NCBI RefSeq assembly: GCF_017874735.1
Contig: NZ_JAGGLV010000035.1
Coordinates: forward strand, 1-59,385
Origin: Paenibacillus silagei
GTDB taxonomy: Bacteria; Bacillota; Bacilli; Paenibacillales; Paenibacillaceae
Direction: 5' to 3'
Length of the DNA: 59,385 nt
Shown here: positions 26,194-32,943 of the stretch, piece after piece
Numbering within the stretch: the stretch's first letter is position 1
Layout: every line of letters starts with the position of its first letter
Translations under genes and position numbers: made by a program
The notes under the pieces: model-generated
Told to the model about the DNA's origin: nothing
The model's database searches: none
The model's input: the letters and a program-made list of their open reading frames with translations, nothing else

Positions 26194-27915
26194 CTATTCA
26201 GTATCCTTAATCCACCAGCTCTGCGGATTGATGATATTGCTTAAAGCGTTCATTGTTACCCCCTGCAGACGCTTATTCACCGCAGTAATATCCGAGCGTT
26301 CAGCGAAAAAGATCATTGGAACCTCATCATTGATCAGCTTCTGCCATTCATAATAGATTTCCTTCCGGAAGTCCTTATCATACGCCTTCAGGCTAACCCC
26401 TTCCCGGATCAGGTCCTCACTGCGCTTCGACGTCCACCGGGGGTAATTCCACGAATCGGTAGCGCGCCATAAGCCCGAAGGATCAGGGTCGCTGGCCAGT
26501 CCCCACACGCCGTTGAACAGCTCCACTGCCGGATCATCCGACTCCACAGCTTCATAAAAGGTATTCAGCTCCTTGAGGCTTCCTCCGCTGAGCCGCACAT
26601 CCAGCCCGACATCACGCCAATTCTGGAGAATGGCTGCCGTCCGGGCCTCAGCTGTCTTGCTGCCGCTCATCGCATCATAGTGAATAACGAGCTTCTTGCC
26701 GCCGGGATCTTCGCGGAGTCCATCCCCGTCTAGATCCAGATACCCGGCCTCATCCAGCAGCTGCCCAGCCTTTTCCGGAGAATAGGGATAGGTGTCGATC
26801 TCCTCATCCGCGATCTTGGCCCAGCTGGAGCTGGGGATAGGTGTCTCGATAAGCGTCCCAAGACCATAGGAATATTTATCTAGAATCCCTTGCCGGTCAA
26901 GTGCATAATACATTGCCTTACGCAGTCGTTTATCCTTGAACTTGGGATTATCCATTACCACCTGACCGTCTGTCTCATCCCAGTGTCCAAACTTGAACCC
27001 GATATATTCAAACGACATTCCTGGTGTGACCCTAATCTCTACGTTATCCAATTGCCCTGCGGCCTCATAGGCATCACGCGGCAAAGCCGCCATATCGACA
27101 GTTCCTGCTTCAAGCAGAGAGGTAATATCCTTGCTGTCGATCGCCTTATAAGTAATCCCGTCCAGAAGCGCTCCGCCCTTGTAATAATTATCGAACCGTT
27201 TCATTTCCACCGTCTGGCCCGGCACAATGCTGGTTACCATGAACGGACCCGTGCCAATTGGCCGCTTGCGCACCTGATCGCTGTCCAGCATATCCTTAAC
27301 TGCCACTCCCGCGAAGTATCGCTTGTTCATCGGGTAGGCCCACAGATTATCAATCACGTTCACACGTGCTGAATTCATTGTAATGCGCAGCGTATACGGG
27401 TCCATCACCTTAAGCCCTGTAATTTCCTTAGCCTGGCCCTGGTGGTACGCTTCTGCGCCCTTGATCATCTCAACGCTATAATATCTGGAACCCGTATACT
27501 CCGGGCTGGCGATAGTCTCCAGAGCAAACTTCCAATCCTCCACGGTCAGCTCATCCCCGTTATGCCAGCGGACCCCGGGCTTAATGTTGAATGTGAACAC
27601 CGTATGATCCTCGGACTCCTGCCAGCTGGCGATATTAGGAGCGGTGGACAAATCATCCTTCACAGTGAACATCGCCTCAGTGGTGAACTCCAGCACATTG
27701 GAATCATCTTCTCCTTCGAAGAATGCCGGTTCAAAGATCCCTTGAAAAGCGGACGGGTAGCCGAAGGTCACAGTCCCGCCTGTAACGGGTTCATCGGCTG
27801 TTTGGCTAAGGCGCGCCACAACATTCTTGACGGCCGGGCTTGGCCCGCTGCATGCCGACAATGCCACCAAGAGCGCAAGCGGTAGCATCAGTCTGCCGAT
27901 GAGTCGGTTTGACAT
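26194..27915 (-). CDS. Peptide ABC transporter substrate-binding lipoprotein (OppA-like)
   Basis: A 573-residue solute-binding protein of the SBP_bac_5 class, which captures oligopeptides at the cell surface. The signal peptide ends in lipobox LSAC with lipidated Cys22. The family segment KRPIGTGPFMVTSIVPGQTVEMKR is split over the first lobe, and the C-terminal lobe carries DPDPSGLWRATDSWNYPRW. GGGAGGG precedes the ATG. There are no permease or ATPase genes beside it, so it must use a transporter encoded elsewhere or act as a peptide sensor. Confidence 0.88.
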   Translation of the reverse strand: MSNRLIGRLMLPLALLVALSACSGPSPAVKNVVARLSQTADEPVTGGTVTFGYPSAFQGIFEPAFFEGEDDSNVLEFTTEAMFTVKDDLSTAPNIASWQESEDHTVFTFNIKPGVRWHNGDELTVEDWKFALETIASPEYTGSRYYSVEMIKGAEAYHQGQAKEITGLKVMDPYTLRITMNSARVNVIDNLWAYPMNKRYFAGVAVKDMLDSDQVRKRPIGTGPFMVTSIVPGQTVEMKRFDNYYKGGALLDGITYKAIDSKDITSLLEAGTVDMAALPRDAYEAAGQLDNVEIRVTPGMSFEYIGFKFGHWDETDGQVVMDNPKFKDKRLRKAMYYALDRQGILDKYSYGLGTLIETPIPSSSWAKIADEEIDTYPYSPEKAGQLLDEAGYLDLDGDGLREDPGGKKLVIHYDAMSGSKTAEARTAAILQNWRDVGLDVRLSGGSLKELNTFYEAVESDDPAVELFNGVWGLASDPDPSGLWRATDSWNYPRWTSKRSEDLIREGVSLKAYDKDFRKEIYYEWQKLINDEVPMIFFAERSDITAVNKRLQGVTMNALSNIINPQSWWIKDTE

Positions 27916-28101
27916 ATATTTCTTCCCTCCCGGGTTGGATCACACAGTAATGTAAGCGGTTTCTACACTAGATTTTACTGTAATGCCTATTATGCAGATT
28001 ATGGACAAATAATTATTCCACATTATAGAGGATATACAATATTCACTGTAAAGTGAAGTCTTTAATTTATTTCGGGGCAGCCCAGAACCCTTCCGATGTT
28101 G

Positions 28102-28129
28102 AAAAAAGCCTGCCCTAACGGGCAGACTT
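28102..28129 (-). terminator. Terminator of the MutS2-like gene
   Basis: The stem AGTCTGCCC/GGGCAGGCT with a four-base loop is followed by six U on the minus strand. Confidence 0.88.
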
Positions 28130-28145
28130 CAGCTATAGCAGCGCC

Positions 28146-30107
28146 TTAATTTTCCTCTCCCGGATGGATGATGCTCAGGCCCTCCACATGCTTTTTCCGC
28201 ATCAGCTTACGCTTCTTCCGGGTCTCCTTGCTCTCAAAAATAATATCAAAATCATAATCCTCAGGATACAGCTCCTCCTTGGACAGATAAGGCTTCAGCC
28301 GCTTATGGTTAATGCTCAGCTTCTGCTTCTGAATCATCACTCCGACCCTCCCCCGGCTGTCCTTCTTCTCATAGACAATTCCAGTGCGCCCCAGAGAGCT
28401 GACATAGACAGCATCCCCTACCGCAAATTCAGGTACCGGTGTGTGTGCCTCCTGTGGTGCACCGTTTCCCTTCAGTCCTTTAGCCGTTCTATCCGCTTTT
28501 GCAGTTATTTCAGCCTCCGCTGCTTTAGCCCTCTCAGCAGCTCTGATAGCGTCCTTCCACGGGCTGTGGCCGCCTCTGTGTCCCTGCTGCTCTGTCACAA
28601 GCTGTTTGGCCCGCTCGATAACGGAATGGACAATACCCAGCTTCTCGGCGATCTGCAGCGCGTAGCTCTCTCCAGCTTCGCCAATCGTTAGCTTATACAG
28701 CGGCTGTAGCGTGTTCTTATCGAACTCCATCCGTGCATTCTCAAAGCCTGCCGTTGCCGCCGCGAAGGCCTTCAGCTCATTGAAGTGGGTCGTTACCACG
28801 ATATTAGCCCCCTTCCGGTTCAACTCCTCCAGAATCGCGATGGACAGCGCGAACCCTTCACCAGGGTCTGTGCCGGCAGCCAGCTCATCAATCAGCAGCA
28901 GCACGCCTCTGCCGGCATCATAGAGCATTCCTTCAATACTCTTCATCTGTGCCGAGAAGGTGCTTAGGGACTGTGTCAGGCTCTGTCCGTCTCCGATAAC
29001 GCTCATTACATTAGTGAAGACCGCGAAGTCACTGCCGGGATCAACCGGTACCAGCAGGCCGGACTGTGCCATTAATACGAGCAGACCCAGGGTTTTGAGC
29101 ACAACCGTCTTGCCGCCTGTATTTGGCCCGGTCACGATCAGCGATTTATACCCCTGACCCAGCTCCAGACTGACCGGCACCATATCCTTCAGCAGGGGGT
29201 GACGGCCTCCATTCATCCTTACATAACCGCGTTCGTTCAGAGCAACCGGCCCCGCATCCATTACCCGGGCAACCTTCCCTTTGGCGAAAATAAAGTCATA
29301 CATGCCCGTCACCTCAATATTAAGCCGGATAGCGGCCTGCTCCTGCTCTATCAGCCCTGTCAGCATACTCAGGATTATTCCTTCCTCGCGGGCCTCGTCA
29401 GCAGTCAGGAGCTCGATCTCTCCCTGTAACGAGGCCACCTCATCCGGCTCCACGAATACCGTCTGCCCGCTGGTGGACTGGTCCAGCACCGAGCCCCTAA
29501 TTTGCTTGTGATACTCCCGTTTCACCGGAATGACATACCGCCCGCCGCGCATACTGACCAGACTTTCCTGTAAAATGGATTTGTGGCGGTTCATGATACT
29601 CTCCAGCTTCCGGTGCAGGCGCTCCTTGGCGACTGCCAGCCGTTTGCGGACCCGTTCCAGTCCTTTGCTGGCGTGGTCATCAATGACGCCCAGCCGGATA
29701 CACCGTTCTATCTCGTCCCGAACCCCATTCAGCTCCTGAAGGGATGCCCCGTAAGCGGCGATGCGCGGCGCTATCTGCTCCTTCGCGGCCATGTATTTCC
29801 TGAGCTGTCCGCAGCTGTTCAGAAACAGCGAGACTGCGGTGAAATCCTGCTCATTGTACATATAGCCGGTCCCGAGCAGTGACAGCACCCATTCAATGCC
29901 CTCCAGCGAGGGAATCGGCACACTGGCTCCGCGCTCCAGCAGCTCCTTCGCTTCTTGCGCCTCCTCAAGCGCCCGGTGTATCGCCGGCAGGTAGATCATT
30001 GGCTGAAGCTCTCTGACAACCCTTCTTCCCTCATAAGATACCGCATGACGTAGCAATTCTTGCTTAATCGTCTCATATTCCAATGTGTGCAGACTTTGCA
30101 GATTCAA
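28146..30107 (-). CDS. MutS2-like ATPase lacking the Smr domain
   Basis: 653 residues from a TTG start at 30107; AAGGAGG stands eight bases before it, while the upstream ATG of the open frame has no such site. The order is core/lever helices (about 1-300), MutS-type ATPase with P-loop TGPNTGGKT (326-334) and Walker B LLLIDE (about 403-408), a charged linker, and a KOW-like segment (about 560-610, AVGDAVYVSSLGRTGIV). It ends in a basic tail instead of the ~80-residue Smr domain with LDLRG and HGKG motifs that full MutS2 (about 785 residues) carries. No mismatch-recognition domain exists. MutS2 proteins suppress recombination and split collided ribosomes. The upstream leader (30162-30576) suggests induction by stalled translation. 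Confidence 0.88.
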   Translation of the reverse strand: MNLQSLHTLEYETIKQELLRHAVSYEGRRVVRELQPMIYLPAIHRALEEAQEAKELLERGASVPIPSLEGIEWVLSLLGTGYMYNEQDFTAVSLFLNSCGQLRKYMAAKEQIAPRIAAYGASLQELNGVRDEIERCIRLGVIDDHASKGLERVRKRLAVAKERLHRKLESIMNRHKSILQESLVSMRGGRYVIPVKREYHKQIRGSVLDQSTSGQTVFVEPDEVASLQGEIELLTADEAREEGIILSMLTGLIEQEQAAIRLNIEVTGMYDFIFAKGKVARVMDAGPVALNERGYVRMNGGRHPLLKDMVPVSLELGQGYKSLIVTGPNTGGKTVVLKTLGLLVLMAQSGLLVPVDPGSDFAVFTNVMSVIGDGQSLTQSLSTFSAQMKSIEGMLYDAGRGVLLLIDELAAGTDPGEGFALSIAILEELNRKGANIVVTTHFNELKAFAAATAGFENARMEFDKNTLQPLYKLTIGEAGESYALQIAEKLGIVHSVIERAKQLVTEQQGHRGGHSPWKDAIRAAERAKAAEAEITAKADRTAKGLKGNGAPQEAHTPVPEFAVGDAVYVSSLGRTGIVYEKKDSRGRVGVMIQKQKLSINHKRLKPYLSKEELYPEDYDFDIIFESKETRKKRKLMRKKHVEGLSIIHPGEEN

Positions 30108-30163
30108 CTTGAGTTCCTCCTTGTATACAAGTATATTTCTTATCCCAATCCACTGCGCATAAC

Positions 30164-30215
30164 GCAAAAAGAGGGCAAAGAACCGCCACCACGGCAGTCT
30201 TCGCCCTCTTTTTGC
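30164..30215 (-). terminator. Second terminator-like hairpin directly before the MutS2-like gene
   Basis: Thirteen-base arms GCAAAAAGAGGGC and GCCCTCTTTTTGC are exactly complementary and are extended inward by AAAGA/TCTTC pairing. The stem ends 57 bases before the TTG start. It has a five-U run inside its 3' arm and is symmetrical enough to act on either strand. No good promoter is seen between it and the gene. Confidence 0.75.
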
Positions 30216-30272
30216 TGCTGCTTCTCTTTGGCCTCAGAGTCCCGGCTCTTTCGGGAGGACACCTGAAAACAG

Positions 30273-30299
30273 AAAAAACCGTGCTGCAAGAGCACGGTT
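30273..30299 (-). terminator. Leader terminator (T1)
   Basis: The nine-base-pair stem AACCGTGCT/AGCACGGTT with a five-base loop is followed by a U run on the minus strand only. It ends the leader transcript that starts near 30540, about 165 bases before the coding region. Confidence 0.87.
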
Positions 30300-30490
30300 A
30301 ATCACAAAGAGAACAATAGCCGGATCAAGAGGCCATCATGACGCTTCGCGTGTGTTCTTAACTAAATCATTCATTCCAGCAGCCCGCAGTCTACTCAGTC
30401 AGAGATGTCATCAGGACAGACTCCAACAAGACATGCCCCCGGCAAAATCAGAGCATGCGGCGGCTAACAGCCGGAACGATATGAAATTGC

Positions 30491-30514
30491 TTAGTTAAGA
30501 ACGCTCACCAACAT
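30491..30514 (-). CDS. Seven-codon leader peptide MLVSVLN
   Basis: ATG TTG GTG AGC GTT CTT AAC TAA, with AAAGGGG eight bases before the ATG. The last four codons including the stop form the 5' arm of the leader's main stem. Position, ribosome-binding site and the overlap with the stem match regulatory leader peptides upstream of erm and ABC-F resistance genes. The peptide itself is expected to have no function beyond stalling or completing translation. Confidence 0.6.
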   Translation of the reverse strand: MLVSVLN

Positions 30515-30546
30515 CAAAATTTCCCCTTTAGTTATAGGATACCTGT

Positions 30547-30576
30547 AATTTACTACACATCGAATCCGTTTGTCAA
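30547..30576 (-). promoter_or_regulatory. Promoter of the leader RNA
   Basis: On the minus strand TTGACA (30576-30571), 18 bases, then TAAATT (30552-30547). Transcription would start about 30540, after the rpsR terminator, so the leader is independent of the ribosomal-protein operon. Confidence 0.65.
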
Positions 30577-30594
30577 TTATGGGTTATCCCATAC

Positions 30595-30624
30595 AAAAAG
30601 CAGCCGGCTAAGCCGGCTGCTTCA
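30595..30624 (-). terminator. Terminator of rpsF-ssb-rpsR
   Basis: The perfect stem AGCAGCCGGC/GCCGGCTGCT with a three-base loop is followed by five U on the minus strand. Confidence 0.9.
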
Positions 30625-30633
30625 TAAAACGTC

Positions 30634-30906
30634 CTATTCTGTTGTGTAAGGCAGCAGCGCGATTTGACGCGAGCGCTTTACAGCAATAGTCAGAGCGCGT
30701 TGGTATTTTGCACTTGTACCCGTTACACGACGCGGCAAGATCTTTCCGCGTTCGCTGATGAACTTCTTAAGAAGCTCAGTGTCTTTATAATCAATGTGAG
30801 TAATCTTGTTCACAGTGAAATAGCACACTTTTTTACGCTTGTTGCGTCCACCACGACGTGCCGGTCTTTTGTCGTTGTCCGCACCTTCTCTTGGTTTGAA
30901 AGCCAT
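30634..30906 (-). CDS. rpsR: 30S ribosomal protein S18
   Basis: A 90-residue basic protein that pairs with S6 on the 16S platform. The N-terminus is Arg/Lys-rich (RPARRGGRNKRKKVCYF), followed by the S18 signature ITHIDYKDTELLKKFISERGKILPRRVTGT in two blocks. It is third in rpsF-ssb-rpsR and followed by a terminator. The ribosome-binding site AAGGAAGG lies rather far from the ATG. Confidence 0.97.
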   Translation of the reverse strand: MAFKPREGADNDKRPARRGGRNKRKKVCYFTVNKITHIDYKDTELLKKFISERGKILPRRVTGTSAKYQRALTIAVKRSRQIALLPYTTE

Positions 30907-30927
30907 GTTCAGTTCAGTCCTTCCTTA

Positions 30928-31443
30928 TTAAAATGGCAAATCATCGTCCGATATATCGATCGGTTTTCCATCGCCCGAAAAAGGATCTTGGGTATTGTTG
31001 TTACGCGAGAAATTATTGTTGTTGCCATTTCCGCGAGCACTGTTCCCGCCGTTACCGCCGCCACCGAAGGCTGGCTCTTCAGGCATACTTCCACCACTTG
31101 ATGCATTTCCGCCTTCACGGCTCTGCGCGGATTCCAGGAAACGGACATTATCGGCAATAACTTCAGTAACGTATACACGTTTGCCTTCGTTATTCTCGTA
31201 ATTCCGTACTTGGATGCGTCCTTCCACGGCTGCCAGTCTTCCTTTGCGCAAATAATTGGCACAGGTCTCAGCCAGCTGTCTCCAGGTTACTACCGGGATA
31301 AAGTCCGCCTCGCGTTCACCATTCTGGCCCGTAAAGTTACGGTCTACGGCAAGCGTAAACTGTGTTACGGCAACACCAGCAGGAGTATAACGAAGTTCCG
31401 GGTCACGGGTCAACCGACCGATCAGAATGATACGGTTCAACAA
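30928..31443 (-). CDS. ssb: Single-stranded DNA-binding protein
   Basis: A 171-residue SSB with an N-terminal OB-fold (about 1-110, MLNRIILIGRLTRDPELRYT), a Gly/Asn-rich flexible linker (about 115-155) and the acidic partner-binding tip DDDLPF at the C-terminus. It coats single-stranded DNA and recruits replication and repair proteins. It lies between rpsF and rpsR, the usual Firmicutes arrangement. Confidence 0.97.
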   Translation of the reverse strand: MLNRIILIGRLTRDPELRYTPAGVAVTQFTLAVDRNFTGQNGEREADFIPVVTWRQLAETCANYLRKGRLAAVEGRIQVRNYENNEGKRVYVTEVIADNVRFLESAQSREGGNASSGGSMPEEPAFGGGGNGGNSARGNGNNNNFSRNNNTQDPFSGDGKPIDISDDDLPF

Positions 31444-31492
31444 TTAGGTCCCCTCCTTAATAGCGCGATTCGTTACAAAGCTTGTCAATATC

Positions 31493-31777
31493 TTAGGCAA
31501 CGTCGTTCGTAATGAGATAACGAATTACTTCGTCAGAAATCTTCATGATACGCTCAAGCTCAGTAACTACTGCAGGTTCTGCATTGAAGTTAACCAAAAC
31601 AAAAACGCCATCACGATGTTTCTTGATCTCATACGCAAGACGGCGTTTACCTTGCACATCGTGCTTTGTAATTTCTCCGCCGTTGGAGATGATGCCTTGG
31701 AATTTTTCGACTGCTGCTTGAACGGCTTCTTGTTCAATGTCAGGACGAATAATGTACATGACTTCATATTTGCGCAT
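31493..31777 (-). CDS. rpsF: 30S ribosomal protein S6
   Basis: A 94-residue ribosomal protein that binds S18. The start at 31777 (MRKYEVMYIIRPDIE) is chosen because GGAGGTG lies six to eight bases before it; a GTG three codons further up would overlap that site. The family segment RRLAYEIKKHRDGVFVLVNF is present. It is first in its operon, with a strong promoter about 80 bases upstream and a hairpin followed by CCG that may be the S6:S18 autoregulatory element. Confidence 0.97.
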   Translation of the reverse strand: MRKYEVMYIIRPDIEQEAVQAAVEKFQGIISNGGEITKHDVQGKRRLAYEIKKHRDGVFVLVNFNAEPAVVTELERIMKISDEVIRYLITNDVA

Positions 31778-31800
31778 AATTTTCACCTCCTTATGGTCTG

Positions 31801-31822
31801 CGGCCCCTGATCAGGTCAGGAG
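31801..31822 (-). promoter_or_regulatory. Candidate S6:S18 autoregulatory hairpin in the rpsF leader
   Basis: On the minus strand CUCCUGA pairs with UCAGGGG around a five-base loop and is followed at once by CCG. The known S6:S18 leader element uses a hairpin with a conserved CCG. Only this partial resemblance is visible. Confidence 0.4.
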
Positions 31823-31858
31823 CAAGGAACGAGCACAAACATAGACTCGCACCAAATC

Positions 31859-31887
31859 AATATACCAAACCCAGCAGAGGATTGCAA
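31859..31887 (-). promoter_or_regulatory. Promoter of rpsF-ssb-rpsR
   Basis: TTGCAA (31887-31882), 17 bases, then TATATT (31864-31859) on the minus strand, a near-consensus sigma-A promoter. Confidence 0.8.
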
Positions 31888-32021
31888 GTTTTATTAATAC
31901 GTACCAGATGCTGGACCCCCAAAAAATGTTGGCGGATTCCGTAAGAACCTCTGAGTAATCCCTCATCGTCAAGGCCACAATATAACAGCTTCATCATTCG
32001 ATTACAGGAGGTTATTCACCA

Positions 32022-32219
32022 ATGGGCGAACAGACGGAGTATGAAAAGGGCGACAAAGCCCCCAACCCGGGCGTTTACACCGAGGTAGGCGAAGCGCGGA
32101 GCTTCCACACGGAGATTCAGAATCCGAAGCGGATTACAATGGAGAAAGGCGACACCTTCCCGGAGACCAGCAACCAGAACCGCAAGTGGAAAAAAGTCGA
32201 GAAGGCCCGTGTCCATTAA
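32022..32219 (+). CDS. yjzC: YjzC-family small protein
   Basis: A 65-residue hydrophilic protein resembling B. subtilis YjzC, of unknown function. The family features KGDKAPNPGVYTEVG and ITMEKGDTFPETSNQNRKW are clear. It has no membrane segment or signal peptide. AGGAGG lies ten bases before the ATG. It is one of the few plus-strand genes in this arm and sits between rpsF and a tRNA gene, where ychF is commonly found in related genomes. Confidence 0.85.
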   Translation: MGEQTEYEKGDKAPNPGVYTEVGEARSFHTEIQNPKRITMEKGDTFPETSNQNRKWKKVEKARVH

Positions 32220-32463
32220 TTTCAGCAGCCAGGTATAAAACCTTGAAGGCTGCGCATACTAGACCCAGGCAGTACAAAAGAGAGGTGTGGTTCCGTTGAA
32301 CGTCGCAGACGAACACGATCACAGGGATTCTGAATTCAGCAGCTATCGTACCCGGGGAGAGTGAAGCTGGCTCTGTAAAAAGGAGTAACAGCTTTGGCAT
32401 TACCCAATCACAGTAGTAGCTATAGACAGAGATTTCCGAACGTCATTGATGTACTGCCTCTGG

Positions 32464-32493
32464 AAGAGAGACCTGCGAAGGTCTCTCTTTTTG
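32464..32493 (+). terminator. Plus-strand terminator downstream of yjzC
   Basis: The nine-base-pair stem AGAGAGACC/GGTCTCTCT with a six-base loop and a U run. It lies about 245 bases beyond the yjzC stop, so the yjzC mRNA has a long 3' tail. Confidence 0.87.
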
Positions 32494-32506
32494 CGTATAC
32501 AGACAC

Positions 32507-32534
32507 AAAAAAGCCCCCGTATCAGAACGGAGGT
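32507..32534 (-). terminator. Terminator of the tRNA-Ser gene
   Basis: The stem CCTCCGT/ACGGGGG with a six-base loop is followed by UUUUUU on the minus strand, about 30 bases after the tRNA 3' end. Confidence 0.8.
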
Positions 32535-32563
32535 CTCATAAATTAAGAATATAATTGCTGAAG

Positions 32564-32656
32564 TGGCGGAGAGGGTGGGATTCGAACCCACGCACGCTTT
32601 GACACGCCTAACTGATTTCGAGTCAGCCCCCTTGGGCCTCTTGGGTACCTCTCCGC
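32564..32656 (-). tRNA. tRNA-Ser (anticodon CGA)
   Basis: A 93-base class II tRNA with encoded CCA. The acceptor arm is GCGGAGAG pairing with CTCTCCGC, the anticodon loop CTCGAAA carries CGA (reads UCG), a long variable arm is present, and the T arm contains GGTTCGAATCC. It stands alone, between yjzC and yyzM. Confidence 0.95.
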
Positions 32657-32730
32657 AGCAAGAATTATCATATCATGCTAATCGCACAATTGCAAGCGTT
32701 ATTCATTTGCGTTTCGCTTCCTGCGCCAGC

Positions 32731-32943
32731 TTAATTATTCTCCGCTCCACTATCCGCTGAATGCAGGACCTTCTTCAGATTCTTTTCGAATTTGGCGCGG
32801 GGAATGAGGACACTGTGCTGACAGCCGGTGCACTTAATCCGGATATCCATCCCCATACGGATAATCTCCATCTCGTTACTTCCGCAGGGATGCTGCTTCT
32901 TCATCTGCACAATATCACCCAGCCCGAATACCTTGCGTTCCAT
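32731..32943 (-). CDS. yyzM: DUF951 family protein (YyzM-like)
   Basis: A 70-residue protein of unknown function. The family core FGLGDIVQMKKQHPCGSNEM and the paired cysteines in IKCTGCQH suggest a small metal-bound RNA-binding-like fold. It overlaps the MscS gene by one base, so the two are co-translated. In other Bacillales it sits beside ychF, which is not present here. Confidence 0.85.
   Translation of the reverse strand: MERKVFGLGDIVQMKKQHPCGSNEMEIIRMGMDIRIKCTGCQHSVLIPRAKFEKNLKKVLHSADSGAENN

Larger units (their letters stand above)
30273..30540 (-). ncRNA. Structured leader RNA, probable translation-sensing attenuator
   Basis: About 270 bases from the predicted start to T1. Minus-strand bases 30502-30491 (GTTCTTAACTAA) pair perfectly with 30365-30354 (TTAGTTAAGAAC). 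Inside, CGTTCCGGC pairs with GCTGGAATG, and AGCC...CGCA pairs with TGCGGGCT, giving a long rod. Downstream, GUUAA and ACA of the 3' arm could instead pair with UGU and UUAAC at the foot of T1, and GGCCTC and CCGGCT before T1 match AGCCGG and GAGGCC after it. The 5' arm is the end of a seven-codon ORF, so a ribosome on that ORF would open the rod. No T-box, 6S or known riboswitch motif was recognised. Confidence 0.65.
32220..32563. other. Gap between yjzC and tRNA-Ser
   Basis: Contains two facing terminators (plus at 32464-32493, minus at 32507-32534). Two TTG-started frames with ribosome-binding-like sites are open on plus (22 codons from 32296, 50 codons from 32394). The second runs through both terminator hairpins and is probably not a gene. 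Confidence 0.5.

Noticed and set aside
29200..30167. ATG start for the MutS2-like gene at 30167
   Set aside because: No ribosome-binding site, and it would begin inside the T2 hairpin arm; the TTG at 30107 has AAGGAGG eight bases before it.
30273..30540. Leader read as a 6S RNA or T-box
   Set aside because: It forms a long rod like 6S RNA, but it contains a Shine-Dalgarno and mini-ORF in the closing stem and lacks T-box motifs such as the T-box sequence and specifier loop.
32296..32546. Two TTG-started small ORFs (22 and 50 codons) after yjzC, each with a GAGG-like site
   Set aside because: The longer one reads through both facing terminators and neither resembles a known protein; kept only as a note in the gap entry.
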